Origin: Plotosus lineatus
Taxonomy: Eukaryota; Chordata; Actinopteri; Siluriformes; Plotosidae
Reading direction: 5' to 3'
Assembly (NCBI GenBank): GCA_024760905.1
Contig: CM045733.1
Span: 27,837,501-27,901,500, forward strand
Length of the DNA: 64,000 nucleotides
Shown here one piece after another: positions 49,216-60,250 of the stretch. The position numbers were made by a program, and so were the translations under genes. A model generated the notes under the pieces. It did no database searches and was not told the origin of the DNA. It saw only the letters and a list, made by a program, of their open reading frames with translations. The first letter of the stretch is position 1. Each line of letters opens with the position of its first letter.

Positions 49216-50204
49216 ATCATTCTACTGAGTCGTAACGCTGGTATGAATTTTTGAAAAAAATGGGAGAAACATCAGGCAATGTTTCGGTCACATTTCCAGT
49301 AAATTCACATGTGGCAGTGTTCATCATCATCACCATGATGATCATCATGATCATCATCATCGTGTTCTTCTTCTGTTTAATCGAGGATCGATTAGCGGGG
49401 GTCGCACCCTAAGCAATGAGGTCCAGATGTGGTGATGTGACTGTGTTTTTTTTTAATATAATATCGGAGACACATCGGAACGACATTGGACAAAACAGTG
49501 AAAGAACTTCAAAATCACACTGGATAACAACTGGAAAACATTGAACCATGTCAGAAACAAAACCCTAAAATAATCAGACTAACATCCGAATTTTATCTGT
49601 TCAAAAAAGGGAACATTATCTGAATCATGGGAGCTCACAGCATTGCCTGTGATGGCATTCAATAAAACAGGAGAAACAGATCAGTTTTGTCTCCACTCAG
49701 TTTTTAATTTGGATATTTTGCTTAATATTTGCATCCATGATACTCACGCAAAAGAGGGTGCAGAGCAGAACTAAATACATTATCTATTACATTAAAGTCT
49801 GCTGTGTATCAGAAAACAAATTTCACAGATAGACATTTTAATCAGTCAACTAACGCCATAAATATCCAACTAGCAGCACTTTGGACTATAGGAATTAAAT
49901 ATAAATAAAACTAAAATCAGACCATGAGTAATTGAAAACAATTCCAAAGAGTTTGGTTTAATATATTAACATCAGTTTAATGTCTTTGCTCATGTTTTTG
50001 TATGGGTTTCCTGATTAAAATATTTTAAAAATTGTTCTGAGGTGTAAATGCAAGTGTGTACTGGAGTGGATTACTTTTCTATAAAACTTGCATATCCCTC
50101 TCACTCCTACTGTTTCCAGGGTGGGCTTCTGATCTGCTGAGACCACGTTTTTATTCCGACTGAATATAAAAATAAAGGAAACGGCAGAGGTAATCTTAAA
50201 AGGT
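49216..50204. other. intronic sequence with a short (ATC)n run
   Basis: (CAT/ATG)n around 49322-49362. Otherwise AT-rich and unassigned. Confidence 0.5.
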
Positions 50205-50217
50205 AAGCCGAGATTTT

Positions 50218-50564
50218 CTTCTTGTTTTCCTTCCGGTTTCCTTTTTTTCATGGTTCGCCACAGCGAATCTGAGATTTGCAAGTTTGATTGGCATAGGTTT
50301 ATATGTCGGATGCCCTTCCTAACACAACCCTTAGCAAGGGGCAGAAACACGCTGACGGCTTTGCAGCTACTCTCGTCGAAAGTCAGCATTGGTTCCTTTA
50401 CATGCCTCTCACCATAGACAGTAAGAGACATGGCCGGCCTTTGATAACCCAGTTAGCTGCACTGCGGGGACAGTGACAACCTTGTGGAGAGTGGGACTTG
50501 AACCCCCAACCTTAGGATCAGCGATGCAGCACCGTTTACCACCAGGCCACCACTGCCTCTAAGC
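50218..50564 (-). mobile_element. SINE A, full length, with exact borders
   Basis: Full tRNA head, central domain, LINE-5' block and RTE-type tail on the minus strand. Perfect 13-bp duplication AAGCCGAGATTTT at 50205-50217 and 50565-50577. Confidence 0.93.
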
Positions 50565-50577
50565 AAGCCGAGATTTT

Positions 50578-51330
50578 ATGATTTTTAATCTTATGACAGG
50601 GATGTGTTGGAATTTCAGACACATTTGCAGCTGTTGATAAAAAAACAAACACCTAGGAAGACAGAACTACAGCAGTTTGTTCATGTGTATGAAACTTTGT
50701 CATCTAGATGTGAAAATTCCTCTCAAACTAAATTTCCTGAGTTCTTGCCACTAGGCAAACTACAAATTCTGGCCCAATTTGGCCTTGGTTTAGAAAACAT
50801 ATAGAAATTCCTAAATGACATTATTACAATGCTACCAGAACACAAAACATTTTTCAGCTCACTTACATGCACAAGACTGAATGCACTCTAAAGACCATAC
50901 AGTGTCTCGTTTCCAGGGGGAGATATAGATATGTGTCATATCAGCATCCATATATTTCCATGATTTATGTAATCTGTTAATGTGTGGCGACCCAAAAGGC
51001 TTTTGCAAAATGCTTTAAAAAAAAAAAAATCATCACTATATGTGTAAATGATGCAAATAGAAACCAATTAATATTAAGTGCAAATCCACTTTAGGAAAGT
51101 ATAAAATTATAAAGATATGGATTTTGTAATCCCTTCATGGGTATGACACTCAAAAATGTATACAGTATATAGAAACAGACTATACTGCTTTTGTCCATTA
51201 GCCGATACGATATGCTGCTCTTTGTAGAACTCAATGGTTTCTTACCTGAAGGGAAAAAAGTAGGCTCATCTATTTTCAATCAAAACATTATATTTATTGA
51301 TATTATGTACACAAGTAATTATACATCAGT
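50578..51330. other. intronic sequence, nothing recognised
   Basis: AT-rich intron of cpm without supported features. Confidence 0.5.
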
Positions 51331-51432
51331 CAAGGGGGGGTCGATACTACTTCGAGGAAATCGGCGGTCACGTCTTGTGGGGGTTGGGGGTGTCCTCGGC
51401 CCCCATTAACCGCAGAAAGTGGGGGATCCCTG
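51331..51432. mobile_element. Tigger-like TIR end, partner not found
   Basis: Reading the minus strand from 51432: CAGGGATCCCCCACTTTCTG and GTTAATGGGGGCCGAGG, closely like the ends at 9385 and 23951. The far end was not identified. Confidence 0.6.
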
Positions 51433-51472
51433 TGTGTGTGTGTGTATATATATATGTATGTATGTATGTATG

Positions 51473-51517
<45 letters not shown>
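51433..51517. repeat. (GT)n-(AT)n-(GTAT)n microsatellite
   Basis: Direct reading. Confidence 0.97.
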
Positions 51518-51520
<3 letters not shown>

Positions 51521-51524
51521 GACT

Positions 51525-52445
51525 GGCACAGAAGTCCAACACTGTAACACCATTCAAGTTCAGATTGGAGCGGTCTTCCCTACCAATCACAAACTTACAG
51601 GTCACTCTGTCATTTCCCATATGGGCGTTGAAGTCTCCCAGAACAACGAGGTAGTCCTTTTGGGAGACACACCCACTAAAGACTCAAAAAAGGGTGATTA
51701 CTTTGAACGGTCATTAGGTGCATTACACAAACAATCAGGACCTGCCCCCCCCCCACACACACACACACACACACACCTGACGGTGGAAATAAGCTATCCT
51801 TTTGTCAAACAAGGAGAACCCCTACATGTGGGCATTGAGAAGGGGGCATGCCCATACCGGCTCACCACCTCTCCCCATGAGCAACTCCAGAATGAAATAA
51901 GGTCCAGCCCCTCTCGAGGTGGGTGATTCCAGAGCAGAAGCTATACACTAAGATGCGTTTGACTGTATCTAGTTGGTATCTCTCAACCTCATGCACCAGC
52001 TCAGGCTCCTTCCCCATCAGAGAGGTGACACTATGTCCCAAGAATCAGACTCAATAGCCAATGATTGGTCCGACAGAACCGATGTCTTCGGCTGCCACTC
52101 AACGCCTATAACCCCTTCCACAGGTGGTGGGTCCATGGGAGAGCGGATTTATTTACATTTCTTTTTTGGGCTGGCCCTGCCCAGGCTCCATGGGCAGAAG
52201 CCTGACCACTAGGCACACACCTTTGAGTCCCTCTCCCAGGCCTGGCTCCAGGGGCGGACCCCAGTGACCCACATCCGGGTAAAGGGAACTGTGTCTGTTT
52301 ATTTTTATTCTCCATATATTCTCCATAGGAGTCTTCTGAACCACGCTTAGTCTGGACCTGCACCTAAGACGTGTTTGCCTTGTGTGACCCTACCAGGGGC
52401 AAAATACCCCTGACGTCATAGCTCCTAGGACTATCAGGACGCACA
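51525..52445 (-). mobile_element. 5' region and endonuclease start of an APE-type LINE
   Basis: On the minus strand, a GC-rich leader (from about 52445) is followed by TSLMGKEPELVHEVERYQLD-like sequence with a frameshift. Near 51665-51525 comes DYLVVLGDFNAHMGNDRVTC and GREDRSNLNLNGVTVLDFCA, the endonuclease motif of a fish LINE different from the RTE-like one. It is cut off at the GT repeat. A (GT)n expansion sits inside at 51757-51776. Confidence 0.75.
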
Positions 52446-52627
52446 AACCCTGCACCACGGTACGGTAGGGACATTTATTTTATCAGTATAATATATTTAT
52501 TTGTACACATTTTTTTTTTCAACTACATTATCAAGTGTTAAAAAAGTGCCAGCTTCATGCCTGGAGTACCCAGAATCAGCCGACTGAGATAAAATGGTTA
52601 GTAGAGGGTCAATGAGTGAGAATTTAC
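52446..52627. other. intronic sequence next to the first coding exon
   Basis: Nothing recognised apart from the splice donor. Confidence 0.5.
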
Positions 52628-52790
52628 CTTCAACAGACAGACCGATGCTGTGCAGGTGTGTGATGCTGGAATAGTTTTTGCTGATTTCAAACAGATATTG
52701 CTGCATCTGAGCTGTGTTATGGTATTTAAACTCCAGAGCTTGACCCAGTGGCACCGCAAGAGAAAACCAGAACAGCACTGACAGCAGCAT
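52628..52790 (-). CDS. cpm: carboxypeptidase M, first coding exon (residues 1-54)
   Basis: CPM removes C-terminal Arg or Lys from peptides at the cell surface. The ATG at 52790-52788 opens a hydrophobic leader of about 19 residues (LLSVLFWFSLAVPL core) that fits a secretory signal peptide. The stretch from EFKYHNTAQMQQYL onward matches the start of N/E-type M14 carboxypeptidases. The exon ends in SVEG with the last codon split after its first base, followed by donor GTAAAT at 52627-52622. This phase matches the next exon, which begins with the other two bases of a Gly codon and continues RELWVL. The open frame runs on to 52497 but only reads intron. A 3' splice site (ctgagcacag, ending 52812) lies just upstream of the ATG, so 52791-52811 is probably the end of the 5' UTR. 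Gene identity is secure from all four exons together. Confidence 0.9.
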
Positions 52791-52811
52791 GGTATTTGCT
52801 CTCTCCTCCTC
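52791..52811 (-). other. cpm: probable 5' UTR end of the first coding exon
   Basis: Sequence between a 3' splice site (cag at 52814-52812, after a moderately pyrimidine-rich run) and the cpm ATG. It reads as a purine-rich leader. The AG-exon boundary is seen; its use is inferred. Confidence 0.5.
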
Positions 52812-53557
52812 CTGTGCTCAGAATAACTTCAAACCTCTGAAACTACACATCAAGAACAAAAACAGAACGATTCAGCACTAGAAATGTTGACTGGAAAAAA
52901 AAACAAATATTGAAACAAAGTCATAAGAGTAAGTTTTATAATGGGTTGCAAGGCCAACTGGTACAAATGTGCTTTTTCAAGAGTTACACTTTCTTTTTTG
53001 CCTTTCCAATTTAAAACAACTATTTCCATTTGAAAGAAACTTCTACGCAAGTGGCATTTATAGCAGAATCCAGACAAAGCTCAGAGCTTGTGGTTTAAGG
53101 AATTGAATTAAGCACCCGGCAATTAGTAGTGCTTGGATGTAAACTTGTAACCTTTCACTTTGAGTATTTGGCAGATAACGTCATTTGATATAACTGAGTG
53201 AGCTTGGCTCGGGGCCCAACAGTGGAAGCTTCATGGCACTCGTCCTTCAACCTCCAACTTTCTGATCAGTAGCCTCAAACCTTAACCATTGATTAGCTTT
53301 TCAGAATCAGAATACTTTATTTATCCAGGAGGAAATTTAGCTCATAGCAAAATAAATGGGCCTCAAAGAAAGAATGAGAGAAAAGCTATAAATTCACAGT
53401 ACACAGAAGCAGGTGCGTCTTTGGGGTTGAATACTGAATCTTTGCTTATTTTTTATATTATTTTCGTGCACAGCTAGACTTTAGAGCACTATCGCTATTC
53501 GTCTTTTGCATCAAGAAATAAATGAGTGAGGCTCAGATATTGAGAGAGAGAAAAAAA
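52812..53557. other. upstream intron sequence, nothing firm
   Basis: A short LINE-tail-like piece (AATCAGAATACTTTATTTATCC) near 53304. Otherwise unassigned. Confidence 0.45.
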
Positions 53558-53570
53558 AAATCTAAATCAA

Positions 53571-53939
53571 GGCGCAGTGAGGGCTCAGTGATACGGGTAG
53601 TTTTAGGATTGCTGATCCCAAGGTCGGTGGTTCAAGTCCCACTATCAACTGATTGTCGTTGCCCCCCCACCCCGCCCCCGCAGCTAACTGGGTTATCACA
53701 GACCGGTCATGTGTCTCACTGTCTGTGGTGAGAGGAATGTAAATGAACCTGACCTGAAGCTGACCTTTGTCAAGAGTAGGCTGTATAGCCATCAGCACGT
53801 TTCTATCCTGCGATGGCCTCCTGAGCTGTCCAGGGTGTACTCTGCCTATGCCCAGAGTTGACTGAGATGGGCGGCAGCCTCCCTGCGACCCTAATTAGGA
53901 TTAAGCAGTTCAGAAAATGAATGAAGGAATGAATGAATG
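53571..53939 (+). mobile_element. SINE B, full length, with borders
   Basis: tRNA-like head (GGTTCAAGTCC B box near 53629), central domain and TTAGGATTAAGCAGTTCAG tail with (AATG)n. Flanked by AAATCTAAATCAA (53558-53570) and AAATTTAAATCAA (53940-53952), 12 of 13 identical. Confidence 0.9.
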
Positions 53940-54147
53940 AAATTTAAATCAAATAAAAAATAAAAGGGAAAAATGGAATTACCAGACGTTTTTAAAAAAT
54001 ATATTTTGTACACAATACTGTAATAGCATTTCTGCTTTTTAGACTGTTTCAATATGTTAATGTTATCTTCAGAGTTTGTCTAAAATCATGGAAATAGTTT
54101 TGTAAACAAAAAGTCCCACATCCTACTATTATGACTGATGTCTACAG

Positions 54148-54493
54148 CAGTGGTTTCCAACCTTTTTTTTGCACCAGGGACCAGTTTCATGTAAACAATA
54201 TTTTTATGGACCGGTATAGAAACAACTAAAAACAAAGCATATGTAAAAATGAAACTTATCATCCCACTGAATTAGTGGGACGTTCTGTAAAGACATTTGG
54301 TTTTTTACTTATTCCTAGCTTGTGGGATTATTTTTTGATATACCACATAAGACAACCAAGACAAGTGGTTTTTCAAAAATAAAATATCTTTCCAAATCTG
54401 ATAATTACTAAAAAAAAAATTAAATAAATAAATAAAAAAATTTTCAGTGTATCAAATGACTCATCCCGAGGGCCCGGTGGTTGGGGAGCTCTG
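54148..54493. mobile_element. non-autonomous hAT element, 346 bp
   Basis: Ends CAGTGGTTTCCAACC and GGTTGGGGAGCTCTG, with a perfect 8-bp duplication GTCTACAG at 54140-54147 and 54494-54501. Confidence 0.9.
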
Positions 54494-54535
54494 GTCTACA
54501 GCAAAAACTAAGATTTGAGTATTAAGTACAGAGTA

Positions 54536-55580
54536 CAGGTATACCTCACCCTATGCCGTTAATTGGTTCCAGGAGAGACGACTTAAGTCGAAAAACGACT
54601 TAAATCGAATTAGCTTGTCTCTATGCGAGCCTAGGCTAGGCTACGCCAAATTTACTTGTCTAGACTAAACAGAAAATAACCATTCCTAGTTATGTACTTT
54701 ATTCATGAATGCAATTTTCAATATGTTTAATAATGTTGTGCCTGGAACATATGCGTCGGACCCAAAGATGCCAGACAGACCATGTCTGTCTTCTTTTCGG
54801 CTTTTTCCCTTTTTACTCGGGAGTCGCCACAGCGAATCATCTGATTCGCACGTTTGATTTGGCAGAGGTTTTTACGTCAGATGCCCTTCCTGTCACAACC
54901 CTTTTTAGCAAGGGACAGAAACACGCTGACGACTTTGCAGCTACTCTTTACGAAAGTCAGCAATGGTTCTTTTACATGCCTCTCACCATAGACAGTGACA
55001 GACATGGCCCACCTTTTATAACCCAGTTAGCCGCACTGGGGGGGACAGTGACAACCTTGGGGAGAGTGGGACTCGAACCCCCAACCTTTGGATCAGCGAT
55101 CCAGTGCCCTAAACCTCTAGGCCACCACTGCCCCGCATGCAGGAGCCCATCCATGTATTAAGATTTTATTTTGCACTTTGGAAAATCTAAATCACTGGAA
55201 ATAATTAATCGATGAAAACTGGTCGGGCACGAAGCAGGATACCAGAGAGTTAGCAGGAAAACGGAATCACTGGGAAGAACAATCTTCTGACGTCGGAAGG
55301 GAGTGCGCCGTTCCTATTTATAGCTCCCTGATTGCTGATTGGAAACAGGTGCGCTCTCTGGACCTCGCCTGCAGGTAGCAGCCACACCCCTCGCCAGCGC
55401 TTGCAATGAATGAAGAGAGAGTTAACGCCTCCAGCCAGCACAGACCATAACAAATAAAATCTATTTTATTAAACTTTATTGTTTAAACTTTATTTATTAA
55501 ACTTTACTTTTTTTACATTTTTCTATACTTTTTTGAAAACCGACGTATAATCGAAAACGACTTAAGCCGAGGTATACCTG
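54536..55580. mobile_element. Tigger-like TIR element holding a SINE
   Basis: Ends CAGGTATACCTCACC and, inverted, CAGGTATACCTCGGC, each next to TA (54534-54535 and 55581-55582). CGACTTAAGTCG-type motifs repeat near both ends. Total length includes the SINE at 54785-55135. Confidence 0.88.
54785..55135 (-). mobile_element. SINE A inside the Tigger-like element
   Basis: Full head (GGTTCGAGTCC on the minus strand), central domain, GGGTTGTGACAGGAAGGGCA and RTE-type tail. Its duplication is not clear. Confidence 0.85.
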
Positions 55581-55582
55581 TA

Positions 55583-56090
55583 TATCACTTCTTCAGTTCC
55601 TCATTCACTTCCAGTGAGGCTAAATAATGAAATATTAGTAATATGATAATAAATAAAATCAAAAATGTGTTCTTAATTTGTGAAAATTTTTAATCTCATT
55701 GCATTTTTATGACATTTTTTTCAAGCCATTCAGACACCAAATCATAATCACCAACTTCAAAACCACAAGCTTGAATGTCCAAGCAGCAACGCCTTAATAA
55801 ATTTGATGAATATTTTTAATAAATAAATAAAAACGCTATGAAACAGAATAAACATAAAAGGATAAAAAGTCTGAAAGGTCTCAGATGACCGATAACACTG
55901 CAAAAAAGCTTGAAAGTAACAAGATACAGAATCAAAGGTAGGGTTAACTTTATTATTGTGAGCATTGCGGAGCAAATCTGAGATCATTTTTCCTTGTTTG
56001 AGCGACAGTAACCAAATTTAAAGTTTATGGCTTGTATTTGAACATATTATGAATGATACACACAAGCATTTCAAGGTTCATTCCTTTTCC
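55583..56090. other. upstream sequence, nothing recognised
   Basis: AT-rich. No feature supported. Confidence 0.5.
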
Positions 56091-56372
56091 TCCTTAATCC
56101 TAGTCGGGCTGCAGGGAGGATGGTGCCTGTCTCTTTCAACTTTGGCCAAAGGCAGAGTGCACCCTGAACAGTTTGCCAATCCATTACAGTGCCAACACAC
56201 GCACAATCACTGACACCTCACACCAATGAGCAATTTGAAACAACCAGTCATCCTTATGTGCATGACTTTGAACTGTGGGAGGAAACCAGAGTACTCTGAG
56301 GAAACCTATGTAAGCACGGGGAGAACATGCAAACTCTACTCTGAAAAGAAATGCCCTCTCTACAAAAAAGAA
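56091..56372 (-). mobile_element. SINE C, head lost
   Basis: On the minus strand: CATGTTCTCCCCGTGCTTAC, a TTTCCTCCCACAGTTCAAAG block, and tail CCCGACTAGGATTAAGGAGG. The tRNA head has eroded. Confidence 0.7.
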
Positions 56373-56453
56373 GAAGAATGTGCTAAAAAAATGACAAAAA
56401 TCAAGAAGACAAAGCAAATTTTTATTTATACAGGTGGGTGTACAGAAATTCCT

Positions 56454-56797
56454 CTTCTCCTCTTGGATTTTCCCTTTTTCAGGAGTCGCCACAGTGAATC
56501 ATCTGATTCGCATGTTTGATTTAGCAGAGGTTTTTACGTCGGATGCCCTTCCTGACACAACCCTTTAGCAAGGGACAGAAACACGCTGACGGCTTTGCAG
56601 CTACTCTTTACGAAAGTCAGCAATGGTTCTTTTACATGAACCTCACACCATAGACAGTGAGAGACATGGCCCGCCTTTGATAACCCAGTTGGCTGCACTG
56701 GTGGGACAGTGACAACCTTGTGAAAAGTGGGACTTGAACTCCCAACCTTAGGATCAGGGATCCAGTGCCCTTTACCACCAGGCCAAAACTGCCCAGA
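56454..56797 (-). mobile_element. SINE A, full length, with borders
   Basis: Complete SINE A on the minus strand. Flanked by GGTGTACAGAAATTCCT (56437-56453) and GGTGTACAGAAATGCCT (56798-56814), 16 of 17 identical. Confidence 0.92.
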
Positions 56798-56866
56798 GGT
56801 GTACAGAAATGCCTAAGAATAAATAAATAATTAAATAAATACCTTAGATATATAGATTTTAATTCC

Positions 56867-56868
<2 letters not shown>

Positions 56869-56914
<46 letters not shown>
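56869..56914. repeat. (TA)n microsatellite left of the TIR element
   Basis: Direct reading. It continues as the TA flank of the element that follows. Confidence 0.95.
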
Positions 56915-56916
<2 letters not shown>

Positions 56917-56918
<2 letters not shown>

Positions 56919-57403
56919 GTGTTTCCCCGAAAATAAGACAGGGCTTATATTAATTTTCCTACCAAAATATGATACTAGGGCTTATTTTTAGGTGATGATG
57001 TATTTTACATTTTTTTCTATTACATGTCTTATAATATATCTTTGTCTTTATATATTCTTATTTCGTTATATTTCTTTATTTTTTTAAATATTTTAATATC
57101 GAGCGATTTTAGCAATTTTTATGGACGCAAGTGTTTGTCCTCGTCTTAAAGCAGCCGCTGCCGTCATCGACTGAGCCTCAACGCGCAAGGATTGATGCTT
57201 TGAGAGCGTACCCTAGGTAAAGCTGCCTAATAGATGAGTCAGCGCTTTCACCTCGAGCCCTAGATTGAGTGAGTAGCAGGCCAATGAATTGCTGCCGCTC
57301 TCAACTAGGGCTTATTTTAAGGGGAGGGCCTATATTAAAATCATCTTGTAAAATCACGCGAGGTCTTATTTTATGGTTAGGTCTTATTTTCAGGGAAACA
57401 CGG
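56917..57403. mobile_element. TA-flanked TIR element, 487 bp (CCGTGTTTCCC type)
   Basis: Ends CCGTGTTTCCCCGAAAATAA and, inverted, CCGTGTTTCCCTGAAAATAA, bordered by TA on both sides. The inverted similarity continues through GGGCTTAT-type repeats. This end type is known from Tc2/Kanga-like elements; the name is from memory. No transposase. Confidence 0.87.
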
Positions 57404-57408
57404 TATAT

Positions 57409-57442
<34 letters not shown>

Positions 57443-57444
57443 TA

Positions 57445-59000
57445 GTCCTTTTCAAAAAATTAGTATATTGTGATAAAGTTAATTATTTTCTGTAATGTAC
57501 TGATAAAAATTAAACTTTCATATATTTTTAGATTCATTTCACACCAACTGAAATATTTCAGGTCTTTTATTGTTTTAATACTGATGATTTTGGCATACAG
57601 CTCATGGAAACCCAAAATTCCTATCTCAAAAAATTAGCATATATCATGTTCAGGTAGTCTAAACGAGCTATTAACCTAATCACCTGAATCAACCAATTAA
57701 CTCTAAACACCTGCAAAAGATTCCTGAGGCTTTTAAAAACTCCCAGCCTGGTTCATTCCTCAAAACCGCAATCATGGGTAAGACTGCCGACCTGACTGCT
57801 GTCCAGAAGGCCATCATTGACACCCTCAAGCAAGAGGGTAAGACACAGAAAGAAATCTCTGAGCGAATAGGCTGTTCCCAGAGTGCTGTATCAAGACACC
57901 TCAGTGGGACGTCTGTGGGAAGGAAAACTGAAAGAAGGGCCGATTCCAGAGCTTGGGGGACCTGTGGAAGCAGTGAACTGAGTCTGGAGTAGAAACATCC
58001 AGAGCCACTGTGCACAGGCGTGTGCAGGAAATGGGCTACAGGTGCCGCATTCCCCAGGTCAAGCCACTTTTGAACCAGAAACAGTGGCAGAAGCGCCTGA
58101 CCTGGGCTACAGAGAAGCAGCACTGGACTGTTGCTCAGTGGTCCAAAGTACTTTTTTCGGATGAAAGCAAATTTTGTATGTCATTCGGAAATCAAGGTGC
58201 CAGAGTCTGGAGGAAGACTGGGGAGAAGGAAATGCCAAAATGCCTGAAGTCCAGTGTCAAGTACCCACAGTCAGTGATGGTCTGGGGTGCCATGTCAGCT
58301 GCTGGTGTTGGTCCACTGTGTTTTATCAAGGGCAGGGTCAATGCAGCTAGCTATCAGGAGATTTTGGAGCACTTCATGCTTCCATCTGCTGAAAAGCTTT
58401 ATGGAGATGAAGGTTTCATTTTTCAGCACGATCTGGCACCTGCTCACAGTGCCAAAACCACTGCTAAATGGTTTACTGACCATGGTATTACTGTGCTCAA
58501 TTGGCCTGCCAACTCTCCTGACCTGAACCCCATAGAGAATCTGTGGGATATTGTGAAGAGAAAGTTGAGAGACACCAGACCCGACACTGTGGATGAGCTT
58601 AAGGCCGCTATCGAAGCATCCTGGGCCTCCGTAACACCTCAGCAGTGCTACAGGCTGATTGCCTCCATGCCACGCCGCATTGAAGCAGTCATTTCTGCAA
58701 AAGGATTCCCCACCAAGTATTGAGTGCATAACTGAACATAGATATTTGAAGGTTGACTTTTTTTGGATGAAAACACTGTTTTTTTTTATTGGTCAGATGA
58801 AATATGCTAATTTTTTGAGATAGGGATTTTGGGTTTTTCTTTACTTTTTTTGCCAAAATTATCAATATTAAAACAATAAAAGGCTTAAACTACTTCAGTT
58901 GTGTGTAATAAATCTAAAATATATGAAACTCTAATGTTTATCAGTACATTACAGAAAATAATGAACTTTATCACAATATGCTAATTTTTTTGAGAAGGAC
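57445..59000 (+). mobile_element. Tc1-like transposon, 1556 bp
   Basis: Long inverted repeats of about 200 bp: GTCCTTTTCAAAAAATTAG at the left and its inverted partner ending GAGAAGGAC at the right, next to TA (57443-57444 and 59001-59002). Each TIR carries inner copies of CTCAAAAAATTAGCATAT (the IR/DR layout). The transposase gene fills the middle. This family is common in teleosts. Confidence 0.93.
57774..58723 (+). pseudogene. Tc1-like transposase, one deletion/frameshift
   Basis: Cut-and-paste transposase. The N-terminal frame (57774-57992) has the paired-like helix-turn-helix QKEISERIGCSQSAVSRHL. It ends early because a deletion after SVGRK removes the second half of the DNA-binding region and shifts the frame. 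The frame reopens and is uninterrupted at 58010-58723. It contains VLFSDESKF (first Asp), FQHDLAPAHSAK (second Asp) and SPDLNPIENLWD (Glu), with 34 residues between the second Asp and the Glu (DD34E). It ends PRRIEAVISAKGFPTKY, the normal C-terminus. The catalytic core is intact and the DNA-binding part is not. Confidence 0.9.
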
Positions 59001-59160
<160 letters not shown>

Positions 59161-59318
59161 AGAGAGAGACTTATCTGTTTAATACTGAAACTAGAGCCTG
59201 TAAAAGGTAGAGCTGCGCATCAGACATATCCTGCTCGAATTACTCCAGAAGATAAACTACCCGATGGAAACATTTCAGAAGAATTAAAAACATCTCCACA
59301 GACTGAAGCTCTACATAC

Positions 59319-59440
59319 CTGACCGCTCTTCCTCACGCAGATAATGTTCTGGGTGCTGGCGACTTCGCGACTTCAACAGAAGTGACTGCGCATAATTTAC
59401 GCAGCTGCTTTTAACCCAAAAGCAGTGCGCGTGCCTGGCG
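59319..59440 (-). promoter_or_regulatory. cpm: candidate 5' UTR exon and promoter of cpm
   Basis: The interval 59319-59560 is unusually GC- and CpG-rich for this window. On the minus strand it contains a TATA-like TTAAAA (59414-59409) followed by sequence ending in GCGGTCAG and a strong splice donor, GTATGT (59318-59313). The first coding exon has a matching unused acceptor just upstream of its ATG, ending 52812. A short non-coding exon starting near 59380 and spliced across about 6.5 kb would explain both sites. Transcription start and promoter activity are inference. Confidence 0.45.
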
Positions 59441-59619
59441 GTGAGTATCAAATAAATCACCCATTCACATTTCTGTCCGGGACACCGTCAGCCTCGCGCG
59501 CGCTCCGTACAGATCCATTCTCCACAACGGAGCGCAGTCATGTTGTGGAAAGCCAATGGGTTCATACACGGCTCCAAATCCACTGTGCTCCACCATGCAA
59601 TGAATCACTCACTTAGCCA

Positions 59620-60250
59620 TCTACTAGATCTTCATTCTACTGGTGATGCAGGGAGGCTGCACCCTGAATAGCTAACAAGACCATTGCAGGGACATTTGGA
59701 ACACCTAATTAACCTAAAGTTCATGACTTTGGACTGTGGGAAATCAGTCTTCTTTTCCTTTCAGCGGTTCCCTTTCAGGGGTCACCACAGCGAATCATCT
59801 GCCTCCATCTTCATGGAAGTCATATTTATGATTCGCATGTTTGATTTGGCAGAGGTTTTTACGTCGGATGCCTTTCCTGACACAACCCTTTATCAAGGGA
59901 CAGAAACACGCTGACGGCTATGCAGCAACTCTACAAAAGTCAGCAATGGTTCTTTTACATGAACCTCTCACCGTAGACATTGATAGACACAGCTGGCCTT
60001 TGATAACCCAGTTCGCTGCACTGTGTGTGTGTGTGTGTGTGTGGGGGGGGGGGGGGCAGTGACAACTTTGTGGAGAGTGGGACTCAAATTCCCAACCTTA
60101 GGATCAGCGATCCAGCGCCCTTTACCACCAGGCCACCACTGCCCGACTGTGGGAAATCAGAGTCGCACAAAAAACAACATACATGCTCGACAAACGCCCT
60201 CGCCAAGCCCTTAACTCAAAGCCGAGACTTTCTTGTTGTGAGACAGACAT
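59620..60250 (-). mobile_element. SINE C interrupted by SINE A
   Basis: Tail side at 59620-59747 and head side at 60145-60250 (minus strand, CAACAAGAAAGTCTCGGCTT). The outer element is diverged. The inner SINE occupies 59748-60144. Confidence 0.75.
59748..60144 (-). mobile_element. SINE A, long form, nested with exact borders
   Basis: tRNA head, central domain, then GGGTTGTGTCAGGAAAGGCA and an extra LINE-5' segment (ATGACTTCCATGAAG), then GGAGGCAGATGATTCGCTGT and the RTE 3' end. Perfect 16-bp duplication GACTGTGGGAAATCAG at 59732-59747 and 60145-60160. Contains (GT)n-(G)n at 60018-60056. Confidence 0.95.
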
